Source: JBBQFI01 sp038237805 (lineage in GTDB: Bacteria; Verrucomicrobiota; Verrucomicrobiia; Chthoniobacterales; UBA10450). From it: 64,000 bases of DNA. The stretch lies in assembly GCA_038237805.1 (NCBI GenBank), contig JBBRYI010000003.1, positions 240,681-304,680 of the forward strand, written 5' to 3'. The position numbers and the translations under genes were made by a program. Each line of letters starts with the position of its first letter. Within the stretch, counting starts at the first letter, position 1. This document shows, piece after piece, positions 40,754 through 49,071 of this stretch. The notes below the pieces were generated by a model, which saw only the letters and a list, made by a program, of their open reading frames with translations, made no database searches and was not told the DNA's origin.

Positions 40754-41785
40754 CTGAAAGCCGGGCTCGATAACTTTCTCGAAGTCGAAAACCTCCGCAC
40801 GCATTTTCCAGTCGAGACAGGGTTCGTTTTCAAACGGCGCAGCGGCGAAATCAAGGCAGTTGATGGCGTTACCTTCACTCTAAAGAAGGGCGAGGTGCTC
40901 GGGCTGGTCGGAGAATCCGGATGCGGGAAATCCACGCTCGGCCGGACCATTCTTCAATTAATTCCGGCGACTGAAGGCAATGTCATTCTCGAAGGACGAA
41001 ATCTGAATCAGCTTAAGGCGCGGGAATTGCGGCGCGCGCGCGCGGATTTTCAAATGATCTTCCAGGACCCATACGCGTCGCTCAATCCGCGGATGACGGT
41101 TTTCAATGCGCTCGCGGAAGCAATTCGAAGTCACAAAAAAATCGCGCGCGCTGAAGTGCGTTCACGCGTTTCTGCGCTCATGACAAAGGTTGGTTTGCTG
41201 CCGCGCGCGATGAAAAAATATCCACACGAATTTTCCGGCGGGCAACGTCAGCGCATCGCGATCGCGCGTGCATTGGCGGTCGAACCGAAATTGATTGTTG
41301 CGGACGAGCCCGTCTCAGCCCTCGACGTTTCCATCCAGGCGCAAATCATCAATCTTCTCGCGAAGATCCGTCGCGAGATGAATCTCACGCTTCTTTTTAT
41401 TTCGCACGATCTCTCCGTTGTAAAACACGTTTCCGATCGAATCGCGGTGATGTATCTCGGTAAAATCGTCGAGCTCGGTTCACCGGATCAAGTTCTGGGT
41501 CGGCCATTGCATCCGTACACGAAAGCGCTCGTTAGCGCCGTGCCGGTGCCCGATCCCGGCCGTGAGAAGCAACGTAAACGAATCGTGCTACCGGGCGATC
41601 CGCCCTCACCGATGAATCCACCGACCGGTTGTCCATTTCATCCGCGTTGCCCGTATGTCATTGCAGCATGCAAAGCGCAGGTGCCGCCGTTGATTGATTG
41701 GGGTGAAAAACATTTCGCCGCCTGCATCCGCGTGTCGGAAATTAATGAGGTAGGGCCGGTTCACCCGAACCGCCCGAGCGATTGA
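40754..41785 (+). CDS. oligopeptide ABC transporter ATP-binding protein (OppF type), unusual start
   Basis: The frame is open from the stop of the msrB paralogue. The protein-like sequence LDNFLEVENLRTHFPVETGF, then VDGVTFTLKKGEVLGLVGES, precedes the first ATG/GTG/TTG (GTG at 40895), so I place the start at a CTG at 40754; the 40895 start would remove strand 1 of the ABC fold. Walker A GESGCGKSTL, signature FSGGQRQRIAIA, Walker B LIVADEPVSALD, C-terminal CPFHPRCPYVIAAC. The last 11 residues (VGPVHPNRPSD) and the stop codon are encoded by a REP-like element. Confidence 0.88.
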   Translation: MKAGLDNFLEVENLRTHFPVETGFVFKRRSGEIKAVDGVTFTLKKGEVLGLVGESGCGKSTLGRTILQLIPATEGNVILEGRNLNQLKARELRRARADFQMIFQDPYASLNPRMTVFNALAEAIRSHKKIARAEVRSRVSALMTKVGLLPRAMKKYPHEFSGGQRQRIAIARALAVEPKLIVADEPVSALDVSIQAQIINLLAKIRREMNLTLLFISHDLSVVKHVSDRIAVMYLGKIVELGSPDQVLGRPLHPYTKALVSAVPVPDPGREKQRKRIVLPGDPPSPMNPPTGCPFHPRCPYVIAACKAQVPPLIDWGEKHFAACIRVSEINEVGPVHPNRPSD

Positions 41786-41801
41786 GGTCAATCGCCCCTA
41801 C
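41750..41801. repeat. REP-like palindromic pair, GTAGGGGCGGTTC type
   Basis: GTAGGGCCGGTTCACCCGAACCGCCC at the left, and the complement of GTAGGGGCGATTGACCTCAATCGC at the right. It encodes the C terminus and stop of the OppF-type gene on one strand and the GRGD-stop end of the TolB/TPR gene on the other. Copies at 43787-43839 and 57685-57737. Confidence 0.75.
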
Positions 41802-43731
41802 CTGCTAACTTCTCGAACCGCGGATCGGCTCGTAACGGATCCCACTCCGGCTCGACGCGAAGCATTCCGCGGGTCGGACCATTCGGCATTTCTCGCACGG
41901 GCGCCAATTCCTGAAACGCAAGATCGTGCTGGCCCACTTGCGTATATACGACTGCGAGATTCGTCGCGATGGCAGGGCCATCGAATGCGTCCGTGGAAAT
42001 CGGCAGAAGCTCAACCGCGCGCCGAGCTTCCTTGATTGCGTCGTCTCTCCGCCCCAAAGCAGCATCCACCAGCGCGAGCATGATATTTGTCTTAGCATCG
42101 TCGGGCCATTGCCGCAGGTCGGCGTAAACAATCGCGCGCGCCTTTGTGAAAGCTCGTTGTGCCGCGCTCTCATCGCCGCGGCCGCGCGCGATCAAACCTT
42201 CATACCACGATCGCGGAAAACTGTAGCCGTCGATCGACGCAGCGAGCCCGCCAAGACCAGCATCATTTAATGTTTCCCGTTTTGCATTTCCAAGCCATCG
42301 CGCCGCCTCATCATAATTGCGATTCATCAGGCTTAAGCGCACCGCGATCGTGGTGACCGCTCCACCCGGATCAAAATCGCGCGGAAGATTTTTCAAGGCA
42401 GCGTGAAGCGCGGTTGTGTTGCCGCTCTTTTTGAAGTCGATTGCGGCGCTCGCGATCGAAAACAAGTGCGCGTGCGGATTACTCGTTAGGCCAGTAGCGA
42501 ATGTTCGTTCCGCCTCTTCGAAGCGACAGAGACAAAAATATGTTTCGGCCAGATTCCAGATGACAGCGCCATTGTGCGGATCGAGCTGACGCGCCCTCTC
42601 GAAATTGGAAACGGCTTCATCCCATCGCCCCTGCCGCCGATCGACTGCCGCCATTCCATCCCACACTTCCGCGTCATTCGGTGTGGCGCGCAAAGCGATT
42701 GCGAGTTCCGCGCGCGCGCGCTCGTAGTCCCGATATCCATAATAGTAATGATAGGCCAGCGCCAGGTGGGCATCACCCAGCTCGGGATGCAGTCGCAATG
42801 CGGTATCGACTGCGGCTTTCGCCTTCGCCAAGCGTGCGTGTGTTTTATCGAAACCGAACCAATAAAGCTCGTCGTGAAATCGCGATGCGAGACTATGCGC
42901 GAGCGCAAATTGAGGATCGCGCCCGATCGCTTGATCGAGCAGACGAAGCGCTTTTTCCGCATTCTCGCGCGGATCGCCCGACCCGCTCCAACGAAAAAGA
43001 TCGCGCGCGCGAAGATAGAGATCGTACGCGTCCAGATGCTCCGTGGGATGCATCTGCATGCTTGCTTTTTCCGAGGGCGAAAGATTCGCCCGCAAAGCCG
43101 TCGCGATTTTTTCCGCCAGCTCACTTTGCAAAGCAAAAACATCTGTCGTCTCGCGCTCGAAAGTTTCCGCCCAGACATGCGCATCGGTGCGGGCATTGAT
43201 CAGCTGCGTGTTGATACGCACGCTGTTACCCGAGCGCCGCACTGTCCCCTCGAGAATGTGTGCAACACCGAGCGCCGTGCCGATCTCGCGCAAATTGCGC
43301 GAGCCCGATCGATATTGCCGAACGGAAGTGCGGCTGATGACTTTGAGATCAGCGACCTTGGCCAGGTTCGACAAAATATCGTCTTGCACGCCATCGGCGA
43401 AGTAAGCGTTCTCTTGATCGTCGCTGAGATTTTCAAACGGAAGCACGGCTATGCTTTTCTCCGGGACCTTTGTTGCAGCCTTTGCTTCTGGCGCAATCTC
43501 ATCCGTCCGTTTGATGCCTTGCGGAGTAAGGTCAAAGGCCCACGCGAGCACGAGCGCAACTGGAAAGCCGAGCGCGATTAGGATGATCACGAGGCGAATC
43601 GCCCAGTTCGGGACCCCAAGAAACGGAAAGGTCTGCGTCGCAATCTGAATGACCAGCCACGCCACGACCGCATAAGCCACCGCCACGCGATAGACCTTGC
43701 GTCGTTTAAGTTCGCTGAAAAAATTACGCAT
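41788..43731 (-). CDS. TolB/FlgO-like domain and TPR-repeat membrane protein
   Basis: Start chosen at 43731 (MRNFFSELKRRKVYRVAVAYAVVAW), about 647 residues. Two transmembrane helices (VAVAYAVVAWLVIQIATQTF and WAIRLVIILIALGFPVALVLAWAF) lead to SIAVLPFENLSDDQENAYFADGVQDDILSNLAKVADLKVISRTSV, typical of FlgO/CadC-like periplasmic or cytosolic domains, then REIGTALGVAHILEGTVRRSG. The rest contains eight or so TPRs (for example AEVWDGMAAVDRRQGRWDEAV). Likely a signalling scaffold. Its last residues GRGD and stop come from a REP-like element. Confidence 0.8.
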   Translation of the reverse strand: MRNFFSELKRRKVYRVAVAYAVVAWLVIQIATQTFPFLGVPNWAIRLVIILIALGFPVALVLAWAFDLTPQGIKRTDEIAPEAKAATKVPEKSIAVLPFENLSDDQENAYFADGVQDDILSNLAKVADLKVISRTSVRQYRSGSRNLREIGTALGVAHILEGTVRRSGNSVRINTQLINARTDAHVWAETFERETTDVFALQSELAEKIATALRANLSPSEKASMQMHPTEHLDAYDLYLRARDLFRWSGSGDPRENAEKALRLLDQAIGRDPQFALAHSLASRFHDELYWFGFDKTHARLAKAKAAVDTALRLHPELGDAHLALAYHYYYGYRDYERARAELAIALRATPNDAEVWDGMAAVDRRQGRWDEAVSNFERARQLDPHNGAVIWNLAETYFCLCRFEEAERTFATGLTSNPHAHLFSIASAAIDFKKSGNTTALHAALKNLPRDFDPGGAVTTIAVRLSLMNRNYDEAARWLGNAKRETLNDAGLGGLAASIDGYSFPRSWYEGLIARGRGDESAAQRAFTKARAIVYADLRQWPDDAKTNIMLALVDAALGRRDDAIKEARRAVELLPISTDAFDGPAIATNLAVVYTQVGQHDLAFQELAPVREMPNGPTRGMLRVEPEWDPLRADPRFEKLAGRGD

Positions 43732-43751
43732 TTCGAAACTCGCCAACCGAT

Positions 43752-43777
43752 TTGTAGCGGCGGTCTGCGAACGTCGC
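43752..43777. repeat. REP-like single element, GTAGCGGCGGTC type
   Basis: TTGTAGCGGCGGTCTGCGAACGTCGCA: one unit of the family at 29799 and 54982, without its inverted partner. It is followed within 10 bases by a GTAGGGGCGGTTC-type pair. Confidence 0.6.
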
Positions 43778-43786
43778 AAATATCAG

Positions 43787-43839
43787 GTAGGGGCGGTTCA
43801 CCGAACCGCCTCGCGGGCGATTGGGTCAATCGCCCCTAC
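43787..43839. repeat. REP-like palindromic pair, GTAGGGGCGGTTC type
   Basis: GTAGGGGCGGTTCACCGAACCGCC at the left and GGGCGATTGGGTCAATCGCCCCTAC at the right. Nearly identical to 57685-57737. Lies between the TolB/TPR gene and rarD. Confidence 0.75.
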
Positions 43840-43885
43840 CTACATTTGCTCGCTTCGTTGAAACGTGAAATAGGAAACGCCAATC

Positions 43886-44824
43886 ATGGATCAGTCAGCT
43901 TCCGATCGGCGCGAAGAACGTTCGGCTCTCATCGCCGGCTTTGCCGCGTTCATCACCTGGGGACTGGTTCCGGTTTATTGGAAGCTGCTCAAAGCCGTTC
44001 CGCCCACGGAAATTCTCGCGCATCGTTTCGTTTGGACAACGCTGTTTCTCCTTCTGCTCCTGAGCTGGCAGCGGCGCTGGCGCGAGGTCTTCGAAGCAGC
44101 GCGGTCGCGACGCGCGATGCTTTACTGCCTAACGAGTGGAACGTCCATCGCAGTCAATTGGTATCTGTTTATCTGGGCGGTCAATACCGGACACATCATT
44201 GAAACCAGCCTCGGTTATTTCATGACTCCGCTCGTCAATGTTCTCTTTGGCGCAATTTTTCTGCGCGAACGTCTCACGCGCTGGCAGTTCGCTTCCGTTT
44301 TGCTCGCGACCGCCGGTGTTCTAAACCTTACCTTTGGCTACGGCCGCTTTCCCTGGATTGCGCTCAGCCTCTGTTTCAGTTTTGGTCTTTACGGTCTTCT
44401 GCGAAAGAAATCCGGGACGCGCGCGATCCCTGGATTATTTTTTGAAACCATCGCACTCGCGCCCATCGCGGGCGCCTATCTGATCATTCTTCATCGGAAT
44501 GGTGTGCTCGCATTTGGATCGCAAAATTTGTCGCTCTCATTTTTGTTGCTCATCTCCGGCGTGGTCACTGGCCTGCCCCTTGTCTGGTTCGGTCACGCCG
44601 CCCGTAATCTTCGCCTAACGACTGTTGGCTTTTTGCAATATCTTGCCCCGACCTGCACGTTTTTCCTGGGCGTATTTCTTTATCACGAGCCCTTCACCCG
44701 CGCTCACCTTATCACCTTTACCATTATTTGGATGGCGTTGGTCATTTTCACGATCGACGCGATTTGGCGATGGCGCTCAATGCATGAGAGTGAGCCGACG
44801 ACGCCGTTAGCACGCCCTGTCTAA
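43886..44824 (+). CDS. rarD: EamA family transporter RarD
   Basis: 312 residues with about ten hydrophobic helices. GFAAFITWGLVPVYWKLLKAVPPTEILAHRFVW, AVNWYLFIWAVNTGHIIETSLGYFMTPLVNVLFGAIFLRERL, FGLYGLLRKKSG and GVVTGLPLVWFGHAARNLRLTTVGFLQYLAPT are RarD signatures. It belongs to the drug/metabolite transporter superfamily; the substrate is not established. Confidence 0.92.
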   Translation: MDQSASDRREERSALIAGFAAFITWGLVPVYWKLLKAVPPTEILAHRFVWTTLFLLLLLSWQRRWREVFEAARSRRAMLYCLTSGTSIAVNWYLFIWAVNTGHIIETSLGYFMTPLVNVLFGAIFLRERLTRWQFASVLLATAGVLNLTFGYGRFPWIALSLCFSFGLYGLLRKKSGTRAIPGLFFETIALAPIAGAYLIILHRNGVLAFGSQNLSLSFLLLISGVVTGLPLVWFGHAARNLRLTTVGFLQYLAPTCTFFLGVFLYHEPFTRAHLITFTIIWMALVIFTIDAIWRWRSMHESEPTTPLARPV

Positions 44825-44867
44825 CCTTATTTGCGCAGACCGGGCGATCCCCTAGCTTATCCGTCAC

Positions 44868-45389
44868 GTGCGAGAAGACGATTTTCATTATGCGATCGAG
44901 AACACTCGGGTGATTCTCGCGCCCGAGCAGCAAATTGCGACTTTCGGCAGCACGAGTTTCAGCTTCTATCTCATCTCCGAATTGATGGATCGCGTCGATC
45001 AGGTCCGCGTGCGCAACGGAAAGATCCACGCCGAACGGCCGCAGATTCTGACACCCGAGCATTACTGTCGCTTACTGCTCGAAGGCTTTGGCGAAAAGGC
45101 GGAGCGATACGTCGATCAATTGCGCGAACACGCGCGCAAGATCGCGGTTTTGCGCTACGGATTTCAATTTCGCAAGACCGAGGTTACCGAAAAGACCACG
45201 CGCGATTCCATCGATGCTGTGATCGCGCGCACGAAGTCACAGGTCGAACATTCGGCCGAGCCGACAAGTGCGGTCATTCAAGGTGTCGAGGACGCGTGGG
45301 AAGTCTGCCTGCTGAAATTCACGATCGACATGATCGAGCGTTCTTCCGGCGGGAATATCGGAGATATGCATAAACGCGGATTGATTTAA
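44868..45389 (+). CDS. conserved hypothetical protein
   Basis: 173 residues from a GTG start. No signal peptide or membrane segment. EDDFHYAIENTRVILAPEQQIATFGSTSFSFYLISELMDRVDQVRVRNGKI suggests an alpha/beta protein, followed by a helical, charged region (KAERYVDQLREHARKIAVLRYGFQFRKTE). I recognise no domain. Similar proteins occur in verrucomicrobial genomes as uncharacterised ORFs (from memory). Confidence 0.6.
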   Translation: MREDDFHYAIENTRVILAPEQQIATFGSTSFSFYLISELMDRVDQVRVRNGKIHAERPQILTPEHYCRLLLEGFGEKAERYVDQLREHARKIAVLRYGFQFRKTEVTEKTTRDSIDAVIARTKSQVEHSAEPTSAVIQGVEDAWEVCLLKFTIDMIERSSGGNIGDMHKRGLI

Positions 45390-45392
45390 TCC

Positions 45393-45491
45393 GGGGAGCG
45401 CACGCGCCTCGCAATCGCGAACTTTTTCCGTCATGAGACGGTTGTTTTCGGCGGGGCGCCGAAAACTGCACGCGAGGCGCGTGCGCTCCCC
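45393..45491. repeat. inverted-end repeat, GGGGAGCGCACGCG type
   Basis: GGGGAGCGCACGCGCCTCGC at the left and GCGAGGCGCGTGCGCTCCCC at the right are perfect reverse complements. The centre holds another hairpin (TTTTCGGCGGGGCGCCGAAAA). It fills the gap between two convergent genes and could act as a two-way terminator. Confidence 0.7.
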
Positions 45492-45504
45492 AGAATCTGC
45501 ACGG

Positions 45505-46200
45505 CTACAGTTTTTGATAGCGCCACATCAATTTAAAGAAACGCAGTGTGTCGCGCACGGGATGGATGCTGCTTACTTCATCGGAATAAACAGTCGTGAT
45601 GGGCACTGAATCAATGCGGCACCCTTTGCGGCTGGCGACGATCAGCATTTCGGTTTCGTAATCGAAACGGTTCGCGCCGCCGAGCAGATCGGGAATTAAA
45701 TCGCGATGTAACATGCGAAAGCCGCATTGCGTGTCCGGAATTTTTTGCCTGCAAACACAGCTGATGTTGTTACTCATGTAACGATTAACCATGCGACGTA
45801 CGAGCGGCATGCGACTGACATCGTTCATGCGATTCCCAATGATGAGTTTGGGTCCTGCCGTCGAGGCGGCGGCAGTTACGAAACGATCGATCTCCTCGGG
45901 GCGATGTTGACCGTCGGCATCGAGGATGATGACAAATTCCAGGTGCCGATCTAACCAGTAGCGAAGACCTGTTTTGATCGCTTCACCTTTGCCGCGATTT
46001 TCCGAATGAATGGCCACTTCCGCGCCGGCTTCTCCTGCGCGGTCTTTGGTTTCATCGCCGGAGCCATCATCGACAACAAGGACATGATCGAGTTGCGATC
46101 GCGTTCGGCGCACGACGTCGCCGATGTGTTTCTCCTCGTTATACGCGGGAATAACGGCTGCGACTGATGATCGATAATCGCGGTCGCCGGCGTTCTCCAT
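45505..46200 (-). CDS. family 2 glycosyltransferase (polyprenyl-phosphate sugar transferase-like)
   Basis: 231 residues. GT2 fold motifs: AVIPAYNEEKHIGDVV, VLVVDDGSGDETKDRA, NRGKGEAIKTGLRYWL, VIILDADGQHRPEEIDRF (DxD), GNRMNDVSRMPLVRRMVNRYMS and DTQCGFRML. Similar to DPM1-like dolichyl/undecaprenyl-phosphate glycosyltransferases without the membrane domain. It lies 2 bases downstream of lipA, so cotranscription is likely. Confidence 0.85.
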   Translation of the reverse strand: MENAGDRDYRSSVAAVIPAYNEEKHIGDVVRRTRSQLDHVLVVDDGSGDETKDRAGEAGAEVAIHSENRGKGEAIKTGLRYWLDRHLEFVIILDADGQHRPEEIDRFVTAAASTAGPKLIIGNRMNDVSRMPLVRRMVNRYMSNNISCVCRQKIPDTQCGFRMLHRDLIPDLLGGANRFDYETEMLIVASRKGCRIDSVPITTVYSDEVSSIHPVRDTLRFFKLMWRYQKL

Positions 46201-46202
46201 CC

Positions 46203-47108
46203 TCAGCGGACGACCGGATGAAAGTCGGCCGCGTGATAGGAGCTGCGCACGAGCGGCCCGGAAGCGACGTGCGCGAAACCTTTCGCGCGCGCGATTTCGC
46301 CATAGGAATCGAATCGTTCCGGGCTAACGAACTCTACCACCGGTAAATGTTTCGGTGTCGGCCGCAGATACTGCCCAAGGGTAAGGACCTGACAACCGAT
46401 CCCTCGCAGATCGTCCATCGCTTGGAAAAGTTCCGGCTCGGTTTCGCCGAGGCCGAGCATGAGACCGCTCTTCGTCACAACTTTTGGTGAAAGCTCTTTC
46501 GCGCGATACAAAACCTGGAGTGATGTCCGATACTTTGCGCGTGACCTAACGACTGGTGTCAATCGCTCCACCGTTTCCATGTTGTGATTGAAGATATCCG
46601 GCGCCGCGTCAAGTACGATTTGAATGCACGAATCCTGAGCGTGAAAATCCGGGACGAGAACTTCAATAATTATCGATGGATCCATGTCGCGGACCGCCCT
46701 GATCGTGCGAGCAAAATGATTGGCACCGCCATCCTTTAGATCGTCGCGTGCTACGGCGGTAATGACGACGTGCTTCAATTTCATCCGCCGCACGGCTTCG
46801 GCCACGCGCTGGGGTTCATCCTCTTCGAGCGCGAACGGCTTGGCCGTTGTGACTGCGCAAAAGCCGCAAGCGCGCGTGCAACGATCGCCCGCGATCATCA
46901 TCGTCGCGGTGCCCTGGCTCCAGCATTCCCAGCGATTGGGGCACTGGGCGCTTTCACACACTGTGTGCAGACGCAGATCGGAGATGAGTGCTTTAGTGGA
47001 AAAGAAAACCGGATTCGATGGCAGGCGTACTTTGATCCAGGGCGGTTTGACCGCCTGGTGCAGTGAAGGATCAATCTTCGCGCAGGACATCGAACGAAGA
47101 TTAGTCAT
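46203..47108 (-). CDS. lipA: lipoyl synthase
   Basis: Start chosen at 47108 (MTNLRSMSCAKID; 47126 also possible). About 301 residues. Auxiliary cluster CESAQCPNRWEC and radical SAM cluster CTRACGFCAV, with GDRCTRACGF, RDDLKDGGANHFARTI, ETVERLTPVVR and GLMLGLGETEPELF. It inserts sulfur into octanoyl-protein. The C-terminal Ser ligand motif (RSSYHA) is present. A GT2 gene follows after 2 bases. Confidence 0.94.
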   Translation of the reverse strand: MTNLRSMSCAKIDPSLHQAVKPPWIKVRLPSNPVFFSTKALISDLRLHTVCESAQCPNRWECWSQGTATMMIAGDRCTRACGFCAVTTAKPFALEEDEPQRVAEAVRRMKLKHVVITAVARDDLKDGGANHFARTIRAVRDMDPSIIIEVLVPDFHAQDSCIQIVLDAAPDIFNHNMETVERLTPVVRSRAKYRTSLQVLYRAKELSPKVVTKSGLMLGLGETEPELFQAMDDLRGIGCQVLTLGQYLRPTPKHLPVVEFVSPERFDSYGEIARAKGFAHVASGPLVRSSYHAADFHPVVR

Positions 47109-47142
47109 CGCGCATTCGAAAAGCAAACTTCGCGCCGTGAGG

Positions 47143-47200
47143 TTGTAGCTGCCGCTGTCCCCAGCGGCAGACCTGCCGCCAGAGACGGCGGCAGCTACAA
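47143..47200. repeat. REP-like palindromic pair, GTAGCTGCCG type
   Basis: TTGTAGCTGCCGCTGTCCCCAGCGG and GCCGCCAGAGACGGCGGCAGCTACAA. The right end overlaps recR, and the recR stop codon (TAG on the minus strand) is part of CTACAA. Confidence 0.75.
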
Positions 47201-47800
47201 CTTTGTCCGACCCGACAGAGCCTGATAAAGCGTGAGCTCGTCGGCCGATTCCAAGCCGCCACCCGCGGGCAATCCATGCGCGATTCGCGTCAGAGTGATC
47301 GATTTTCCTTTAAGTAGTTCGACCAAATAATTTGTTGTCGCCTCCCCTTCCACATCCGCCGCGAGAGCAAAGATGATTTCAGTGAAAGATTCGGTCTCGA
47401 CGCGTTCCAACAATTCTTTGATTCGCAAATCGTCGGGTCCCACATGATCGAGCGGCGAAATGCGTCCACCTAACGAGTGATAGCGTCCACGAAAAGCGCT
47501 TGTTTTTTCCAATGGAAGAATGTCAGTCGCTTGCTCTACGACGCAGAGCAAATCGACCGTGCGAGAATCGTCAGCGCAAATCTCGCAAACTTCATTGGTC
47601 GTAAAAAATCCGCAGCGTTTGCAAGGCCGCACCGTCGCTCGCGTTTCTGCAATGGCGCGGGCGATTTCTCTCGGCTGATCGCCGCGGGCCTGCACGATCC
47701 ACAGTGCAATCCGCTCTGCCGACCGTGGACCGACTCCCGGCATTTGGCGTAATTGCGCGATGAGATCGCGGATCGCGCCCGGATATTCAGTTCTCCTCAA
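47195..47800 (-). CDS. recR: recombination mediator RecR
   Basis: 201 residues. Helix-hairpin-helix LRQMPGVGPRSAERIALWI, zinc finger CKRCGFFTTNEVCEIC, Toprim domain DLLCVVEQATDILPLEKT with GRYHSLGGRISPLDHVGPDDL and the C-terminal TRIAHGLPAGGGLESADELTL. It works with RecF/RecO in gap repair. The start overlaps the cyclase stop (ATGA), and its stop codon is supplied by a REP-like element. Confidence 0.95.
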   Translation of the reverse strand: MRRTEYPGAIRDLIAQLRQMPGVGPRSAERIALWIVQARGDQPREIARAIAETRATVRPCKRCGFFTTNEVCEICADDSRTVDLLCVVEQATDILPLEKTSAFRGRYHSLGGRISPLDHVGPDDLRIKELLERVETESFTEIIFALAADVEGEATTNYLVELLKGKSITLTRIAHGLPAGGGLESADELTLYQALSGRTKL

Positions 47801-49059
47801 GTGGGCAGCTCACTCGGCGCCGGCGACTCCGTCAAGTGCAGAACCAATGGCTCCAGCCGGCGAAGATACAGTTGCAGCGGGGCGTCTTCATGCCCGTTCG
47901 CTCCCCACGACTTTTGAAAGGCGGCATATGCTTCCTCCCACCGTCTCTCTCGATAGTAAACGACGCCGCTCCAAAAGTTGTCGCGACGTTGCACATCTTC
48001 CGACTTCGCGCTTTTGGCGAGAGAGAGCAGTTCGTAAATTTCGAATCGATCGCGTGAGGTGGCGCCTCCGAGAAAATCAATGGGACGCGCCACGGTCGCT
48101 TTTTCCGACAGTTCAAACGTGCGCGGACCGAGGAGAATTCGCGAACCGTAGATGCGATTGGCGATGCAAAAACGTCGCGCCAACTCGAGCGGTTCTCCCA
48201 TCGGCACGAATTCGCTTTGATGATCGTTCTGCAAACGCGCGGCAACAATCGTTCCGGAACTCAAACCGAGATGCAGCTCGCATTTTCCAAACACGTCTTG
48301 CGCCGATTTCCGTAATTCACCGAAGGCCTGTTGCAGTTGCAGCGCCGCGCCAGCCGCAATTTCCGCGTGGTTTTCATCGTCAACCGGAAATCCAAAAATC
48401 GTGACCACCCCCTCCCCATCGGCTGATTGAATATAAGCACCTTCTTTCAAAAATACTTCGGTCGCGAAGCGGACGAAGCCGTCGAGCATCGCAGCCATGG
48501 TTTCCGGCGGCGAATCCTCCGCGAGATCGTGTTTGTTTGCGATATCGCAAACCACGACCGTCGCCTCATGACTGGTCGCCCGCGATTCAAGTGGGAATTT
48601 GCTGCCGATGACGCGCTCGAGCTGCTGTGGTGAGACATGAGCGGAAAACAGATCGGTGGCCAGGCGCGCTCGGGTGCCGCGAGTAAGGAGATGATAACAA
48701 CCGGCCAGAACAAAACTTCCGGTGGCAGCGAAGATCGCCGGCAAAGGTTGAAAGAAAACCTCATACAATGCGCAAACCAATGTGACCGCAATCAACTCAA
48801 CCAGAAGTATTGCCATCACCCACCAAGCCCAGCCGCGCCGCGTCCCTTCGACCGTTATCCAGGCAACGCCGAACGCCAGACCGGTGATGAAAAAATACTG
48901 CCAATGATTTCCCACCAGTTTGGAAATGTTGCTGTGACGCAAGACCAAATCGGTAACGGCAAATTCAGTGCGAAATAAAATGCCATAGGCCTGGAGCGCG
49001 CAAAAAACGCCCGCGACAACGAGGCCGATAATGACGGTAACGATGATCGATCGTTTCAT
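47797..49059 (-). CDS. membrane-bound class III adenylate/guanylate cyclase-like protein
   Basis: 420 residues. Four hydrophobic helices at about 5-25, 55-75, 82-100 and 105-128 form a membrane sensor, then a HAMP-less linker leads to the cyclase domain: ATVVVCDIANKHDLAED (first metal Asp), MLDGFVRFATEVFLKEGAYIQSADGEGVVTIFGFP (second metal region; ADGEGV instead of the usual GDAVMA) and HLGLSSGTIVAARLQ. Whether it is active is uncertain because of the altered second motif. A C-terminal region (YYRERRWEEAYAAFQKS) looks TPR-like. Overlaps recR by 4 bases. Confidence 0.82.
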   Translation of the reverse strand: MKRSIIVTVIIGLVVAGVFCALQAYGILFRTEFAVTDLVLRHSNISKLVGNHWQYFFITGLAFGVAWITVEGTRRGWAWWVMAILLVELIAVTLVCALYEVFFQPLPAIFAATGSFVLAGCYHLLTRGTRARLATDLFSAHVSPQQLERVIGSKFPLESRATSHEATVVVCDIANKHDLAEDSPPETMAAMLDGFVRFATEVFLKEGAYIQSADGEGVVTIFGFPVDDENHAEIAAGAALQLQQAFGELRKSAQDVFGKCELHLGLSSGTIVAARLQNDHQSEFVPMGEPLELARRFCIANRIYGSRILLGPRTFELSEKATVARPIDFLGGATSRDRFEIYELLSLAKSAKSEDVQRRDNFWSGVVYYRERRWEEAYAAFQKSWGANGHEDAPLQLYLRRLEPLVLHLTESPAPSELPT

Positions 49060-49071
49060 GTGCGCGGCATA

